From Acanthacorydalis orientalis (Eukaryota > Arthropoda > Insecta > Megaloptera > Corydalidae), in the NCBI GenBank assembly GCA_034766995.1, contig CM068318.1:31511103-31575102 (forward strand): 64,000 nucleotides of DNA. The letters are read 5' to 3'. How positions within the stretch are numbered: position 1 is the first letter of the stretch; every line of letters starts with the position of its first letter. This document shows, piece by piece, positions 1 through 12,173 of the stretch. The notes under the pieces were generated by a model. That model searched no databases and was not told the origin of the DNA. It saw only the letters and a list, made by a program, of their open reading frames with translations. The position numbers were made by a program, and so were the translations under genes.

Positions 1-654
1 TATGAAAATATCTGAGTGAAAATATTGATGTGTATGCAAAGTATTGATGAGTATTTTTCTTTCATGACGTTTTGTTTCATTAAATATTTCTACTGTAAAT
101 ATCACCAAAATTATCATTGTATTAGAAGTTTTCATTTGTTTTTGTATTCATAAAATGTAATTTTTCTTAAATGAACTTCTATATAATTCGTTTAATTAAA
201 ATTTCTAATATTAAATTAAATAAATTAATTTAATGATGTTAATTAAATGATTAATAAATGACAAGTATTAATTAAATGTTGTACCAAACATTCATCAAAT
301 TATTTGTACAGATATTATCTATATTGTGATTTAGTTATATTATTTATAATACTCACACCGCAAAAATGATATTGTTTATTTTTCTGACATAATTTCATTT
401 TTTTTAAATGATAAATTCATTTAATTTTAAAAAAGAAGAGATACGTCTGAATTGAATTGTTTCGCCTGCTTGCTAAAAAGTTCTAAAAAGTAAAATAAAA
501 AACTATCTTTTATTAAAATCAACATTTATTATAATACTTTTAGATATTTTATGAACTAAAAGTTTTATTATATCCCATAAAAAAGTAAAAACTAACAACT
601 CTGAAAAAAGTTTGCTTTTTCTTAACGCATCTGTTTCTTTTTAACCCTAAGACT
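1..654. other. AT-rich spacer, nothing recognised
   Basis: No coding motif, RNA gene or repeat boundary was seen. The stretch is A/T-rich with short homopolymer runs only. Confidence 0.5.
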
Positions 655-659
655 GTGCG

Positions 660-922
660 TGACGAACTTTACACCTATCTTCTTTCTGAAATCTTCAATA
701 AAATGTATCGAATTATTTCATTATTGATGTTCAACTCATCTACCGACATACGAACATCGTCATATTTACATCCTCACGTTCATTTTTAAAACGTTTAAAC
801 CATTCAAGTACACTAATATGACTTAACGTGTTATCACCGTACACAATTTTCAACATTTCATATGTTTATATTGTAGTTTTTCTTAATTTACAGCAAAATT
901 TTATATTCACTCGTTGCTTCAT
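660..922 (-). pseudogene. mariner transposase, N-terminal fragment
   Basis: The minus strand starts with MKQRVNIKFC and later reads YGDNTLSHISVLEWFKRF. This is the first helix-turn-helix of a mariner transposase, which binds the element's TIR; the family pattern is IKFC-x-KLG, then YGD-x-ALS, then WFKRFK. A stop interrupts the frame after KLRKTTI, and the frame breaks again after FKNERE. The second DNA-binding helix and the whole DDD catalytic domain are missing and no TIR is visible, so this is a dead 5' scrap. The style resembles the lineage of the two mariners at 24-28 kb. Assignment to mariner is fairly firm; the subfamily is a guess. Confidence 0.65.
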
Positions 923-1400
923 GACGACTGACAAACATAATGTATGTGCCAGCTTCCTGTGCAGAAATTAACAGTTGTTTGATCAACCTCTATTAATAAA
1001 ACTATGAACTATTACATGCTGCTTTACTTTTGACTTAATTTTACGTAACTTCATGGTTGCAGCATTAATCCGGGAATTAAATTGCCAAACCTCATCTGTT
1101 TAACTTGCTTCTGATTTTGCCCTGCTCATTAAGAGGGAACCAATTTTTTTGAAGGTTTTCTTAAGACATTCAATAATACTTTTCAATGTGAAAGTAGATG
1201 TATAATCAAAATTATTTAGATTGGTATGTAATTATCTACTTACCGGATAAATATTTATTCAATGATTTTTGATTTTTCTATAATTGTTTTCCTTTCTTGT
1301 TGTTTGATTAAAATCTTGTTTCGAACAAATATGGTGATATTTGCTCCCCCTCTTTTTACATTTTTTTTTCAATTATATCTCTTATTTATGACCCATATTA

Positions 1401-1436
1401 CTCTCTCTCTCTCTCTCAATATATATATATATATAT
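1401..1436. repeat. (CT)n-(TA)n microsatellite
   Basis: A CT run passes directly into a TA run. The same CT or GA to TA transition recurs near 21.5, 25.6, 27.2 and 29.5 kb. Confidence 0.9.
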
Positions 1437-1803
1437 CTCAATTAAGTTAGTTATAAAATAAAAGTGTAATTTAATGAACAATGTAATACTAATAAATATT
1501 AGTTAAAACATGTAGTTTTAATAAATAACTTCACTGTGTGGCTTTTTTTCTTTTTTGGAATTTCAGTGATCTTTTAATATTCTTTTAAATAAATAATTTA
1601 TAAAACTTTAAAAAACATTTTATTAAACGCATGTTGATTAATGAGATCGTGTAAAAACAAATTTTATACTATATATGAAGACATTTAGGTATCATTTCGA
1701 AAAAAATTCTTTGGTATTTCACGAATATTTTATGAACAAGCAAATTTCGGTCTTCACTTAAATATACATATATACATACTCATTCATACATACATAGACG
1801 TAG

Positions 1804-1804
<1 letters not shown>

Positions 1805-1854
<50 letters not shown>
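1805..1854. repeat. (TA)n microsatellite
   Basis: About 25 TA units with a single CA interruption. Confidence 0.95.
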
Positions 1855-3232
1855 AGATTTTTTGTATGAATACAGAGAGTGGTGTATAAGCCCTTTTGCA
1901 TTGATTGTTATTTGAATAATGTAATATTTTACGATACTGACATTTTCTCTATTATTCTTATTTCTTTTATGTTCCTGTAGTTCAAATGCTTAAAAACAAA
2001 CGATTGGTTGTGTTCTATAAAATAGAGATTTTTTTGTATTAAACGAGAATATATAAATAATTGAAAATTGAAGATAAATTTAAACTTTAAGTAAAATATT
2101 TTGAAACGAGTAAGCGTTTAATCGAGCAGAATATTTCTTTAAAAATATAATAGAACTCACAGTTTATCGTTCTTTTTATTTTTTTAATGATAGTATGAAT
2201 GAGTAGATTTATTTTTAGCAAGGATTGGTTTAAAAGTTTTATAGAAATAATTAGCGTTTACGTTAATTTATTTTCAAATGCGGAATTATAAAATAATACT
2301 GATAGAAATTAATACATCTCTCATTTATTTTTAAACTTGAATGTAATTTATTTGTAATTTAATTACTTATACTAATAGTTGTTTTTTTCGAATAATTAAG
2401 AATTTGTACTAATATTGATTTTTTCAAAATATCTACATATAGATGTTAAGGATCGTAATAGTAAACATGTACTTATCATTGATATGAGAAATGAAATTCA
2501 AAATTAACATAATTTGAAAAATGTAATATTACACCTGAATTTATATGAATGTATAAGATAAACAATCATAATTTTGATATATTATCTAAAAGCATATAAA
2601 AAAATACTTAAAGATTATTGGAGTCTTGGTGGGAATGAAATATATGTTCTAGACAAAAAATAAAAACAAAAATATAATTATTTCAAAAACCAAAACTATC
2701 GACAAAATTAACTTAAAATAATAACATTTATCTAAAAAAAAATTCCGCACAGTTATATTATATTAAATTAATTTATTAATTTCTAAGAAAATATACCTTT
2801 TAGAATTTAAAATAATTTTCAACAAACATAAATAAGATTTAATCTTTAACAACATATTACTCAAATAAATTATAAATTTGTATTAGTTCCTCCTAGACAA
2901 TTTCTTGTGAATATTATTAAATAATTAATGATATTTTTAAGTAATAGAGATTTAGTTTCATGACGAAAATGTAAACTTATTAAGAATTTATTTTTTTTAC
3001 AAAAATAACATTTCAATAATCATTATAATCGAAAATGTAATTTCGGTTTCGATAAATTATTTATATTGTTATTAATATTATCGTTGTTATAAATATCCTC
3101 ATATGACTTATTTGTATTTCTATCAAAATATTAAATTTTTTTCATACTTTTGCTTTAGTAGTTTTAGAATAAAAAATTGAGAATTTTTAAGGTTTTGTTA
3201 AATATTAAAAATAAAATTGATTTTTAAATTTA

Positions 3233-3340
3233 TCGAGGGGCTCCGCCTCCTACTCAATTCACTCGACGATCTCCGGTGTTGAGACTCCCGCTCGGTATCG
3301 CTCACTTCCCTCTTGAGATTCGTTACTTGATAAATGTTAG
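3233..3340 (+). repeat. GC-rich-head dispersed repeat, copy 1
   Basis: An abrupt GC-rich island in AT-rich DNA begins with GAGGGGCTCCGCCTCC and continues with C/T-rich words of the CTCGCT-x-CGCTCG kind. Similar heads occur near 15.4, 17.1, 36.9 (reversed), 50.7 and 63.5 kb. This copy is short and an RTE fragment follows about 120 bp later. No coding capacity was seen. It may be a non-autonomous mobile element, but its class is unknown. Confidence 0.55.
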
Positions 3341-3460
3341 TTACCCATTAATCAACCAAAAGGAAAATGGTGCAAACGTAAATAAACCTTATTAGCCAAT
3401 CAGAATACAAACTAATTTCATTATCCCAGAGGTGATCCAATTTTTATTTATAGAGAGATA

Positions 3461-3843
3461 TACATTAATCTCCAAACAACATAAAGATGTATGGAAAGAT
3501 GCATGCTAGAAATAACAAGAAGAGATAGGAAAATAATAGAATCGATACGAAAACAAACAGGAATCATAGATAAGAAGAGTGAAGAGACTGAAATGAAAAT
3601 GGGCGGGGCATTTTGCATGAAGAAAAGACAACCGATGGTCAACATAAATTATTAAATGGGAACTAAGGAGTATAAAAATACCAAGACAAAGACCAATGAA
3701 CAGGTGGGATAAGACAATTAAAAATTTTATTGGAAATCAGTGGAGAAGAGAGGTATTCAATCGTATAAAATGGAAAATTATGGAAGAGGCCTTTATCCAG
3801 CAGTAGATTGAGAGAGGCTGATAATGATAATAATGATGATGAT
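3461..3843 (+). mobile_element. RTE-type non-LTR retrotransposon, 3' end fragment
   Basis: The sequence matches the last ~385 bp of the long RTE copy at 40.6-42.9 kb. The shared protein text includes [13 protein letters not shown] and KMGGAFC-like segments corresponding to MLGITRRDRK and KWAGHIARRE. Both copies close with the same tail words, GAGGCCTTTATCCAGCAG and then GGCTGA followed by TGATAA/TGATGA triplets, the tail type of RTE elements. It is 5'-truncated, as is usual after incomplete target-primed reverse transcription. Several frameshifts and stops are present, so it is older and more decayed than the 42-kb copy. Confidence 0.85.
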
Positions 3844-5361
3844 ACATTTAATATCAATTACGTCATGTAAAATACAAATATATCATTTTTATTAGTATAT
3901 TATGGCACCTTTAAGATTATTATTGCACAAAATAATAATCATAATCAATCTGTGCCTATACATAATAATATTTAAATATAAACATACCTAATACTTTATA
4001 AAAATTTTTATAATGAGTTAAAATTCAGTTCCCACTAATTCGCATAATCAATGCTTCTTTTAAGCACATATTCTTTTATTACGGTGTACAAAATTTAACT
4101 GAAACATATGTGACAAAAATTAAGAGTATATTACTCTGTATGAATTGTAAAAGAGTTTTATTTTTGTAATTATAATCACTAAATTCTGTTTAAATGTAAC
4201 TAATTGATGTATAAGTCTCTGAAATAAGTTTATATCATGTAATTAAGTTCATATTTGTCCAGTATTAACATACGATAGTCGACATATATAATCTGAAAAT
4301 ATTCATATTGATTATAAATATGAAACATGGCACTATTCAGAATACTAATATATCCAAGATTAATGTTTTTTTTTTACCTTATATAAATATTTACAGTTAT
4401 AATACGAATATTAGTTCGATTCAAACAATAGATTGAAATATTAAATAGTAAATTGATTTAATAGTACTGATTGATTTAAAATACAGCAAATGATAGTGCA
4501 TATGATATATCTGTGTTTCAAGTAGTGTATTAATTTTAGAGAGAATTAACTATATTTTCTTTAAACTAACCATAAAGTATATTTCTTCTATATATAAATA
4601 TTTCTTAATCAATTCACGTTTTGAATTTCATATTTGATGGAAGGAATGGCATGACACGAAGTGGAATATAGTATTTTCCATTATAATTTACACATAAAAT
4701 ATGCGGATCGCGCAGCGACCGTATCGAAACGTGACCTTGGAGAATCACTTCGAAAATGATTGAAGACTTAGGTTAGAGCCCTCTTCATGTAAAATCCTCT
4801 GTGCACATCTTAAACAGTAATTTGATACACGTCAGAAGTCAATGAACTGCTTGAGATTTTAAACTTGATATGGTTTATGCACAATCGGTACACAGACCTA
4901 TATACACTAGCATTGAAAAGTGTAGTTTACTTCAAATTATAACATTAAACATAAAACTAATATAAATTTATATTCTTGAAATATTTTTTTATTTAAAAGA
5001 AATGTTAATATGTGTAAAGAAAAAATATAGTTCATCCATTGTTGTCGATATTTATTTCATTTAAATCAAGAAAGCTAATTTAAATGTTTTGCTTTTTTCA
5101 AAGATACGTACATTTATTTCCAATAAAAAGATTCATATTATTAGGATTTATGTTTAAGTAATAGAGAGTAGTGGTTCCATGGAGAGAGACAGTAGGAGGC
5201 ATACCTTTCCACAAAAGCATTATTTCTTCTTTTCAATAATTAATATATAAAATTTGATCTTATTTTTATATATACTAATATGTTTAATACTAATATGTAT
5301 AAATACTAATATGTTTAAAAATGTCAAATTTTAAACATCTCGTATACATTTAATAAAAATT

Positions 5362-5365
<4 letters not shown>

Positions 5366-5411
<46 letters not shown>
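5366..5411. repeat. (TA)n-(TG)n microsatellite
   Basis: A TA array changes into a short TG array at its right edge. Confidence 0.95.
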
Positions 5412-5475
5412 AACCAACATTTTTTTCGATATAACTACTCTTCTTAATATCGTGAAATATGTAATGTTAAATCGT

Positions 5476-5521
5476 AATGTTAAATATTCCTAATGATAAA
5501 TCATTAAGAATATTTAACATT
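5476..5521. repeat. 46-bp near-perfect palindrome
   Basis: The left half begins AATGTTAAATATTC and the right half ends GAATATTTAACATT, with one internal mismatch and essentially no loop. It would form a hairpin of about 22 bp. No element context was identified. Confidence 0.8.
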
Positions 5522-5724
5522 AATTGGAATACGAACTGTATTCTGTTTATAACTATTGTCAGTATAAAATACCACAAAAAAATCTGATCAAAATCTTTAA
5601 AAATCATTTATTGAACATATCTGATCAGAAAATATCTTTTTGTTCATGGGGTGTGGCAAAGTAATTTGTGAAAGTGAATTTAACAACGGTATCCGAACTA
5701 TATTTTGATTTAAAATGGAACTTA

Positions 5725-6440
5725 AAAATGTTATAAGTAACTTGGTTCAATATTAGAGACAACAGCTTCGGTTTCAAAATATACTTTATTTTTCAACACA
5801 ATCCCCTTGAAGCTTAAGGCACTTGACCTAACGTTTCTCCAGTTTCGCGATTCCCTACCGAATGTGGATTTCTTAGATGTCCTCAAAATAGTAATTTGTA
5901 GCCTCTATCGGCTCTTCATTGAACCCAAATCACATTCCAGTCATGAAAATTTTGAGTTTTGGGACGAGGTGGAACACAAATAAAAACAAATCAGCCGAAT
6001 ATGATTGTATTCAAGAGGATTTCAAATTTTAATTCTTCCAATTTTTGCTGAGCGTCAACGTTTGAATGAGACAGTGCTTTGTCATGATGAAACAACATTT
6101 TTTTCTTGGCCATTCCGGGACGTTTTTCTATGTTAACTTTAATTTTTCCAAGAGTACTGCGTAGTATTACAACAGTAACTGTTCTTCCCTTCCGAAGATC
6201 GTCGATCGAGACAATTCCTTTTGTATCCCAGAAATTAACGCTATCGCCGTTCCAGCCGAGTAAACCGTCTTTCCTTTTTTGGAGCTATTTCATTGCATTC
6301 AATTCACTGATTTAATTGGATTTTCGATTCTGGTATGTAACGGTGCATATAAGTTTCATCCATGATCACTTAATACTACATGAGTTCCATAGATTCTTCT
6401 GAAACAGTTCCAAGAAGTCGGATGCTGTTACATTTAGTTA
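5725..6440 (-). pseudogene. mariner transposase relic
   Basis: Minus-strand frames give, in order, a first catalytic block reduced to SWMKLIC (frameshifted from the DETW type), NFWDTKGIVSIDDLRKGRTV (family FWD-x-KGI-x-IDYL-x-KG), KRPGMAKKKMLFHHDKALSH (catalytic D retained in HHD) and QQKLEELKFEIL. The third catalytic block after PPYSPD is not legible. The 3' tail, with FETE and VSNIE text, closely matches the fragment at 53.7-54.2 kb, so the two belong to one family. N-terminal HTH sequence is absent. A 69-codon plus-strand frame here is antisense shadow. The element is clearly dead. Confidence 0.75.
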
Positions 6441-7326
6441 CCCTTACCAAATTACTCTTCAAACCATCCACGTACTGTCATTATAGAAAAAGAATATTTT
6501 GTATTAGATTTTTAAAAATGGTACTATTAGAAAACTTTGTCTTCTAACACATTCTATACAATTTATCAGAGTACTATAAATCTCAAAAAGTATCATTAGT
6601 AAAACTTTAGGCTTGCCAGCAGCAATATTGTTATGATCGTTGTTTCAATATGCTTACTAGACAAGCACATATAAATGTGTTTGAATAGGAAAGGGTTTGT
6701 TCAAAAATAAATTAGATATTGTAAATATACGAGTGTATTTGAGTCATGGCTATATAGTAATATTCACTATAAATAGAATAAATTAACTAAAAAACCAAAC
6801 TAGACATCTGATGAGGTCATTATAACACCTCTCTATAATTGAATTCTATTATTATTAAATGTTCAGAGTAAGCTTACTTATTAAAACTAAATTTAAGAAC
6901 GTATGTTTTAGATTTTGATTTATACGTCAATATCATCAATTTATATTTATATAAATTTATTTATGATATTATCAATAATTGTATTTTTAAACTGTTGTTA
7001 ATCCCTTGCCTTATGATTTAATTTGCAACAGTGCGTGTCATAGTCAAGCCAAAAATAGCCGTATTATGAGTCTCACTCGTTTTTTACATGTTTATCCCGA
7101 AATTAGTACCAAGAGTATCACTCGATATTATAAGACAAGGGGTTAAACTCATTTTCACACTCAAATTTACATTCGATTGTACTGTTTTGTATATTATTAA
7201 TTCATTTACAAACACATTAAAATTTAATTATAGTAGTTATGAATAATTTGCTGAATCCACTATTATGTATGTGATAATAATTTTTATTATCATTGGTTGT
7301 TTGAGGGCTATTTTAAACAGATGAAG

Positions 7327-7328
<2 letters not shown>

Positions 7329-7376
<48 letters not shown>
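7329..7376. repeat. (TA)n microsatellite
   Basis: About 24 uninterrupted TA units. Confidence 0.95.
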
Positions 7377-7382
<6 letters not shown>

Positions 7383-7531
7383 CGAATTATATTATACACA
7401 TAAATATTAATGAAAAATGTTAAAAAAAATGTTATCATAATAACGCGAAACTAATTAAATTCGTCACGTTATACTTAAAACAATTTTGAAGATTATTTTT
7501 AAAGTGGTTTCATTTACTTTATAAAACTAAA

Positions 7532-7590
7532 GAAAATATATAATAAATGGAAAATAAAAGAAATATATAATAAATGGAAAATAAAAGAAT
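7532..7590. repeat. ~28-bp tandem duplication
   Basis: The phrase AAATATATAATAAATGG followed by AAAATAAAAG occurs twice head to tail with almost no divergence, suggesting a recent local duplication. Confidence 0.85.
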
Positions 7591-7850
7591 ATAAATTAAA
7601 AACATAACACAAAAACACTTCAGCATTAAGTTGTTTTATCTAACACAATTTTCCGAAAAATAAATACCGTCAGCATATATGTTTCAAAAATTTCCTGTTT
7701 ATTTCTGTAGATATATGATGAAGAAAACAGTATGATATGAAAAATTACTGCTTCTAAAAAATTGATGATACAGTTCACATTTTTAAGAAGAGGTTAAAAT
7801 GAATTCACAACAAAATGATTAAAATAAAATCTTGATAAAATTTTCAATAT

Positions 7851-7872
7851 ACATATATATATATATATATAA
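7851..7872. repeat. (TA)n microsatellite
   Basis: Short TA array with one CA interruption at its left edge. Confidence 0.9.
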
Positions 7873-8213
7873 TATTTAAAATATAGTATCTAAATAACTG
7901 TTAACTCAATTTTTCAAAAAATTCATTTTAGTAAATTTTTTCATTGTCAAATAAATCATTTCTAAATGAAAACAGTGATTGTATGCTTGTAGCATGGTTT
8001 ATTGATTTGATTAATTGAGGTTCAACAAATATTTCTCACATTCGTATATATTTTTCAATCACAATGTTATTTTTTTTACTACATCTCTCGAAGTTCGTTG
8101 CCTAATTGTAGAGGTTGTTTTAGGTAGGTTCGGAATACTCGTATTTTTTCGTCTTTTAATGATTTGACTTGTCAATCATTAGAACAATTCGTTTGACTGA
8201 CATTAAGGATCTA

Positions 8214-8282
8214 TATACATATATATATATATATATATACATATATATATGCACATATACATATATATACACATCTATATAC

Positions 8283-8351
<69 letters not shown>
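8214..8351. repeat. Compound (TA)n array with CA/TG steps
   Basis: TA blocks are separated by CA and TG steps, then a pure TA block runs directly into the TIR of the mariner derivative that follows. Confidence 0.95.
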
Positions 8352-8355
<4 letters not shown>

Positions 8356-8708
8356 GTGTACAAATTAATTCGATACTTTTTTTTTAAATTGAATGTTTAC
8401 AGAAAATGGAATACATTGGAATTCAAAATACACCTCTCATTATTTTATATAACTTTGTTCCATCTGTCGTGTAATTGACGAATCCCCTGTTGAAAAAACA
8501 TTCCTCCTTTGAGTCGATAAAGTAATAATGCATTTTCGAACATATTTCGTTGTTTTAGCATTTTTTTCCTGTTTTATGCATCACAACACCTCAAAGTTGA
8601 ATAAATTATTCCCGTGGCGTCGAAGCATTTTTTTAATTCTAATACGAAAAGTATGCATTGACTAATATGCTACTTTTCGGACGCCATCGCTTTCATTATT
8701 GTTATTTA
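8352..8708 (-). mobile_element. mariner-derived 510-bp-type deletion element, truncated copy
   Basis: The left end is TTAGGTGTACAAATTAATTC, directly after a TA. On the minus strand a transposase N-terminus can be followed (MASEK, then CILFVLELKK), and it jumps to C-terminal text (FFQQGIRQLHDRWNKVI) across the same junction, near AAAATGCTAAAACA, seen in the 12.2, 21.8 and 55.3 kb copies. The element's 5' end (right side here) is lost just after the start codon region, so only one TIR remains. Confidence 0.8.
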
Positions 8709-8920
8709 TAGTACTTTATTATTTATGGAATACGCGAAATATATTCTGAATAAGATAATAGCGAGAAACGAGAAAAAATGACTGAAAAATGCCAATAAAT
8801 AAATAATATAACGGTATCAAATAATTAATTAGATATTTAATCGAAATTATATATTGAATTGTGAATAGATTTAGGAAAGTCATTTCTGCGGTTAAGCATC
8901 TTCAAAAGTTTATTTTATAT

Positions 8921-9039
8921 ATATATGTATATATATATATATATATATATAAATATATAAATGTGTATTTATATATATATATATATATATGTATATACAT
9001 ATATATATATATGTGTATATATATATATATGTATATACA

Positions 9040-9111
<72 letters not shown>
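8921..9111. repeat. Compound (TA)n array
   Basis: About 190 bp of TA with scattered TG, CA and AAA interruptions; the last ~60 bp is pure TA and abuts the 3' tail of an RTE fragment. The long I/Y-rich frames here are artefacts of this array. Confidence 0.95.
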
Positions 9112-9112
<1 letters not shown>

Positions 9113-9542
9113 TCATCTTCAGCCCCTGTTAATCCACTGATGGATAAAGGCCTCTTCCATGATTTTCCATTTTGTTCGATTCAGTGCCTCTCTTTTCCAC
9201 AGTTTTTCAAGAAAGTTTTTAATATCCTTATCCGATCTGGTCATTGGTCTCTTTCTCGGTCTTTTCATATTCCTTGGTTCCCAGTCAATAATTTCTCTTG
9301 TCCATCGGTTGTCTTCTCTTCTTGCGATATGTCTTGCCCATTTCCATTTCAGACTCTTTACTCTTCTTATTATATCTGTGACTCCTGTTTGTTTTCGTAT
9401 CCATTCTATTCTCTTTCTATCTCTTCTTGTTATTTCCATCATGCATCGTTCCATACTTCGTTGTGTTGTTTGGAGTCTGAACTATTTTGGCGTTAAGCAC
9501 CCATGTTTCGCTGCCGTAAGTAAGGACCGGTAGTATACACAG
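9112..9542 (-). mobile_element. RTE-type non-LTR retrotransposon, 3' end fragment
   Basis: On the minus strand this reads [18 protein letters not shown], then [19 protein letters not shown], then [16 protein letters not shown] and [16 protein letters not shown] before a stop and a GATGATG tail. It matches the 42-kb copy almost word for word. The reading frame shifts once in the upstream part. It is truncated at the 5' side and its 3' tail lies directly against a TA array. The intact GSETW to INRG stretch suggests fairly recent insertion. Confidence 0.9.
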
Positions 9543-9961
9543 AAGTAGTAAACAAGAAAAGGTAACAATAAGCTCTGTAATTAAGTTATGAGTGATAGTA
9601 ACAACAAAATTACAAAGTCGCATTATAAATGATTGTTTCAATTCCTGAGAACATTAAGGATTGTTATCAAAGAACAAAAAAATTGTAATTAGTCATGTTA
9701 AATAGAAGAGAATTATTCAATCGATAATAATTTACTTTTTATAGGTTATTCGTTATATATAATTTACTCTTTATTTTTTGGTTAAGATATTGAACAGTGT
9801 ATGTATAATTGTATAAGTATTTTGAACGTTGTAATATCTTTTCACGTTAATTTTATAAAAATAAATTATATTTAGAAATTAGAATATGGGACAAATAATA
9901 GTGCAGTTTTTCTTAAAAAATATTTAATTTGTATTTATACATAGAATCATTCTAAAAAAAT

Positions 9962-9963
<2 letters not shown>

Positions 9964-9992
<29 letters not shown>
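9964..9992. repeat. (TA)n microsatellite
   Basis: Uninterrupted TA array. Confidence 0.95.
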
Positions 9993-9997
<5 letters not shown>

Positions 9998-10180
9998 CAG
10001 TTTACTTTATTACTTTGACTTCATTCTATTTTTAAAATATTTATTCATTTTTCTAAGTAGAAAATTAAAAAAATATTTCATAACTTATTTTTAGTAAATA
10101 CTAAAGTCAAATATGTTTTAAATTTGGTTTACTTCTTTGTTGAAGCGATGATAGGGTTTATAATATATTTACATTATTGT

Positions 10181-10227
10181 GTGTATATATATACACATAT
10201 ATGTATATATATATATATATAAATAAT

Positions 10228-10276
<49 letters not shown>
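10181..10276. repeat. Compound (TA)n array
   Basis: TA blocks with TG, CA and AATAATT interruptions. Confidence 0.95.
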
Positions 10277-10279
<3 letters not shown>

Positions 10280-10317
10280 TATACAAATAAAGGATTCGGA
10301 AATTGGATTTCGTGCAT

Positions 10318-10351
10318 GTATGTATACTGTTCTTAAGAATAGTATACATAC
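10318..10351. repeat. 34-bp near-perfect palindrome
   Basis: The arms GTATGTATACT and AGTATACATAC flank the perfect core TTCTTAAGAA, with a single mismatched pair. It could extrude as a hairpin; no function is assigned. Confidence 0.85.
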
Positions 10352-10929
10352 GAGTACATCTACACTGAATAATGAGAGAATATAACAGTGTAATAGAATC
10401 ATTTCATTTCTTTTTAGTGGCATAATGTTAATTTTAAAAAATAATGAATTTCAAACAAATGATCTGTATATCTAATTGCAGTTTCTTGCTATATTTTTCA
10501 AAAATTGTTTTTTATACAAAAAAAAATGAATTTTGGTCATTTTTTCGATTTCTTGGAGTAATTATTTTGTTCAATTCGTAGATAGAATAATATAGTCTCA
10601 TTTTAAATGTTATATTTTTATTTCATCTGAAATGTGAACTTGGATGTTGAAAGACCGAGCAGAGTAATTAAAATTGGCTGATAAATCAAACGCCTTGAAA
10701 TGATAATCAGCAGCAATTCCATTATTTTGGATCATTCCATAAGAAATCCGGTTTTTTTAAATAGTTTTAAAACAGCAAAAAAATTGAGGTTTTAATTTTA
10801 ATCTAAAATATATTTTCTGTTATAATTAACATCTTTTTCCCATATTGATCTTAAATTTTTAATACCCTAATGATAATATTAGGCTTTGCATTAAAAATAG
10901 ACTCGAGCTCTCTTCGGACATCACTCTCT

Positions 10930-11422
10930 GTATTATTTAATATTGTTATAAACAATCCATTTTTTATCACCAGTAACAATTCTATTCTGAAACGGATCAT
11001 TTTGCAATAATTTTGCAATGAGAACTCCAGATGTTCACAGGTTGTTTTAAATTAACGTCCGATAACTTGCGTGGACCCCACTGACCCAGCTTAGCAACTT
11101 TACCAATCATTTTTAAGCACCAATGAATGATTGAATGTGTTGATTTGAGCTTCTTGTCTAATTCTTCTAGCGATGAACTAGAATTTTGTTTCACTATTGT
11201 TCCCAGGATCTCATCATCGAACTTTTGAGTACATCCTGATCTTTCCTCATCTTCAAGACTGTGGTTTCCGGACGGAAATCGTTGAAACCATCTTTGTCGT
11301 TAACTAAGAGTAATAACATCTGAACCATAAATTTACCACAATCTTTTTACTGAAATTGTAGCGATGTTACTTTGACGAAACCAAAGCAAAATAAACCTAA
11401 TATGCTCTTTTAATACTTCCAT
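10930..11422 (-). pseudogene. mariner transposase, N-terminal half
   Basis: From an ATG at the right edge the minus strand reads MEVLKEHIRFILLWF, then IYGSDVITLS, RQRWFQRFPSGNHSLEDEER, FDDEILGTIV, and a second helix-turn-helix region ending KLGQW and KLSDVN. These are the two DNA-binding helix pairs and linker of a mariner transposase (family: YG-x-x-x-LS, WF-x-RF-x-SG, LEDEERSGRP). Stops occur after KRLW and ITLS and again after HCKIIAK. Only a trace of the first catalytic block is visible (KMDCL instead of the EKW type). The catalytic half and TIRs are gone. Confidence 0.75.
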
Positions 11423-12173
11423 GATAACTAATATTTTTTCTTGAAAATTTACGTGATCATTGTTAATCTTCGACGATAAGACCGAGAAAACATTACGTAC
11501 AATTGAGCAGCATATGCATTTGATACGTTATTGCAACAATTGTAAAGTATTTCATCATTTATTTTCATCTATATGAAAATTTTAAACACATCTGTATACT
11601 TCCTGAATTAAACTTGCTATAAGATTTTTTTAGTAGACATCATATCATATAACAGTAATTTACGAAAAATACAACAAAATCCTTAAAAAAGAATCAAGAT
11701 TAATGACTATGTGAAACACTACACCAAAGAATCTTTTTTGTATTGTGTAATGGTACTTCGTATAATGCTATAGGTTTACCCCAGACCAATAACGAAATTT
11801 TTATATCTTGGCCAACACATTTATATGAAAATTTGTCTCACCCGACAGAAATAAACCGTTCAATATATTTTACTTTTCTTGAAGTACAGCATTGAGTTAG
11901 TTGCTCGTTGGCAACTAAATTACATATTTCAAACGCTAGAAAGCCTAGTTTATCATTTTTCATCCTAATTTTTGTAAATAAGCGTTGGCTATGTATGTAT
12001 AAAATCATCTTTATCAAAAGAAAATAATAACATTATAATGAAATTATGAAGCACTACTTAACTAACATTAATTATATATTAATTTTTTATTTTTTTTGTT
12101 GGTGAACAATAATTTATATAGACTTATTTACCATATACACTTACACATAAATACATATATATATATACATATA
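11423..12173. other. AT-rich spacer
   Basis: The 11.7-11.95 kb part is less AT-rich and may be an old element, but no motif could be defended. Confidence 0.4.

Larger units (their letters stand above)
926..3232. other. AT-rich spacer with two microsatellites
   Basis: No gene or transposon motif was seen apart from the CT/TA and TA arrays listed separately. A 62-codon frame over the CT/TA array is hydrophobic low-complexity sequence and was not accepted as a gene. Confidence 0.45.
3844..5724. other. AT-rich spacer
   Basis: Nothing recognised except one microsatellite and one short palindrome listed separately. A slightly less AT-rich patch at about 4690-4830 has no recognisable motif. Confidence 0.45.
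6441..8213. other. AT-rich spacer
   Basis: No gene motif was seen. The segment contains the TA arrays and the tandem duplication listed separately. Confidence 0.45.
9543..10929. other. AT-rich spacer
   Basis: No coding or element motif was recognised outside the listed TA arrays and palindrome. A patch at about 10.63-10.75 kb is less AT-biased but was not identified. Confidence 0.45.

Noticed and set aside
8169..9116. Frames rich in alternating I and Y (also near 20.1-20.6, 24.2-24.5, 28.1-28.3, 32.3, 34.2 and 40.5-40.7 kb)
   Set aside because: They are translations of TA arrays with CA/TG steps; both strands and several frames are open for the same trivial reason.
9119..9533. Overlapping frames on both strands in the RTE fragment (211 and 124 codons on plus)
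   Set aside because: The minus frame carries the real RTE motifs; the plus frames are antisense shadows, as are the minus frames at 42.5-42.9 kb.
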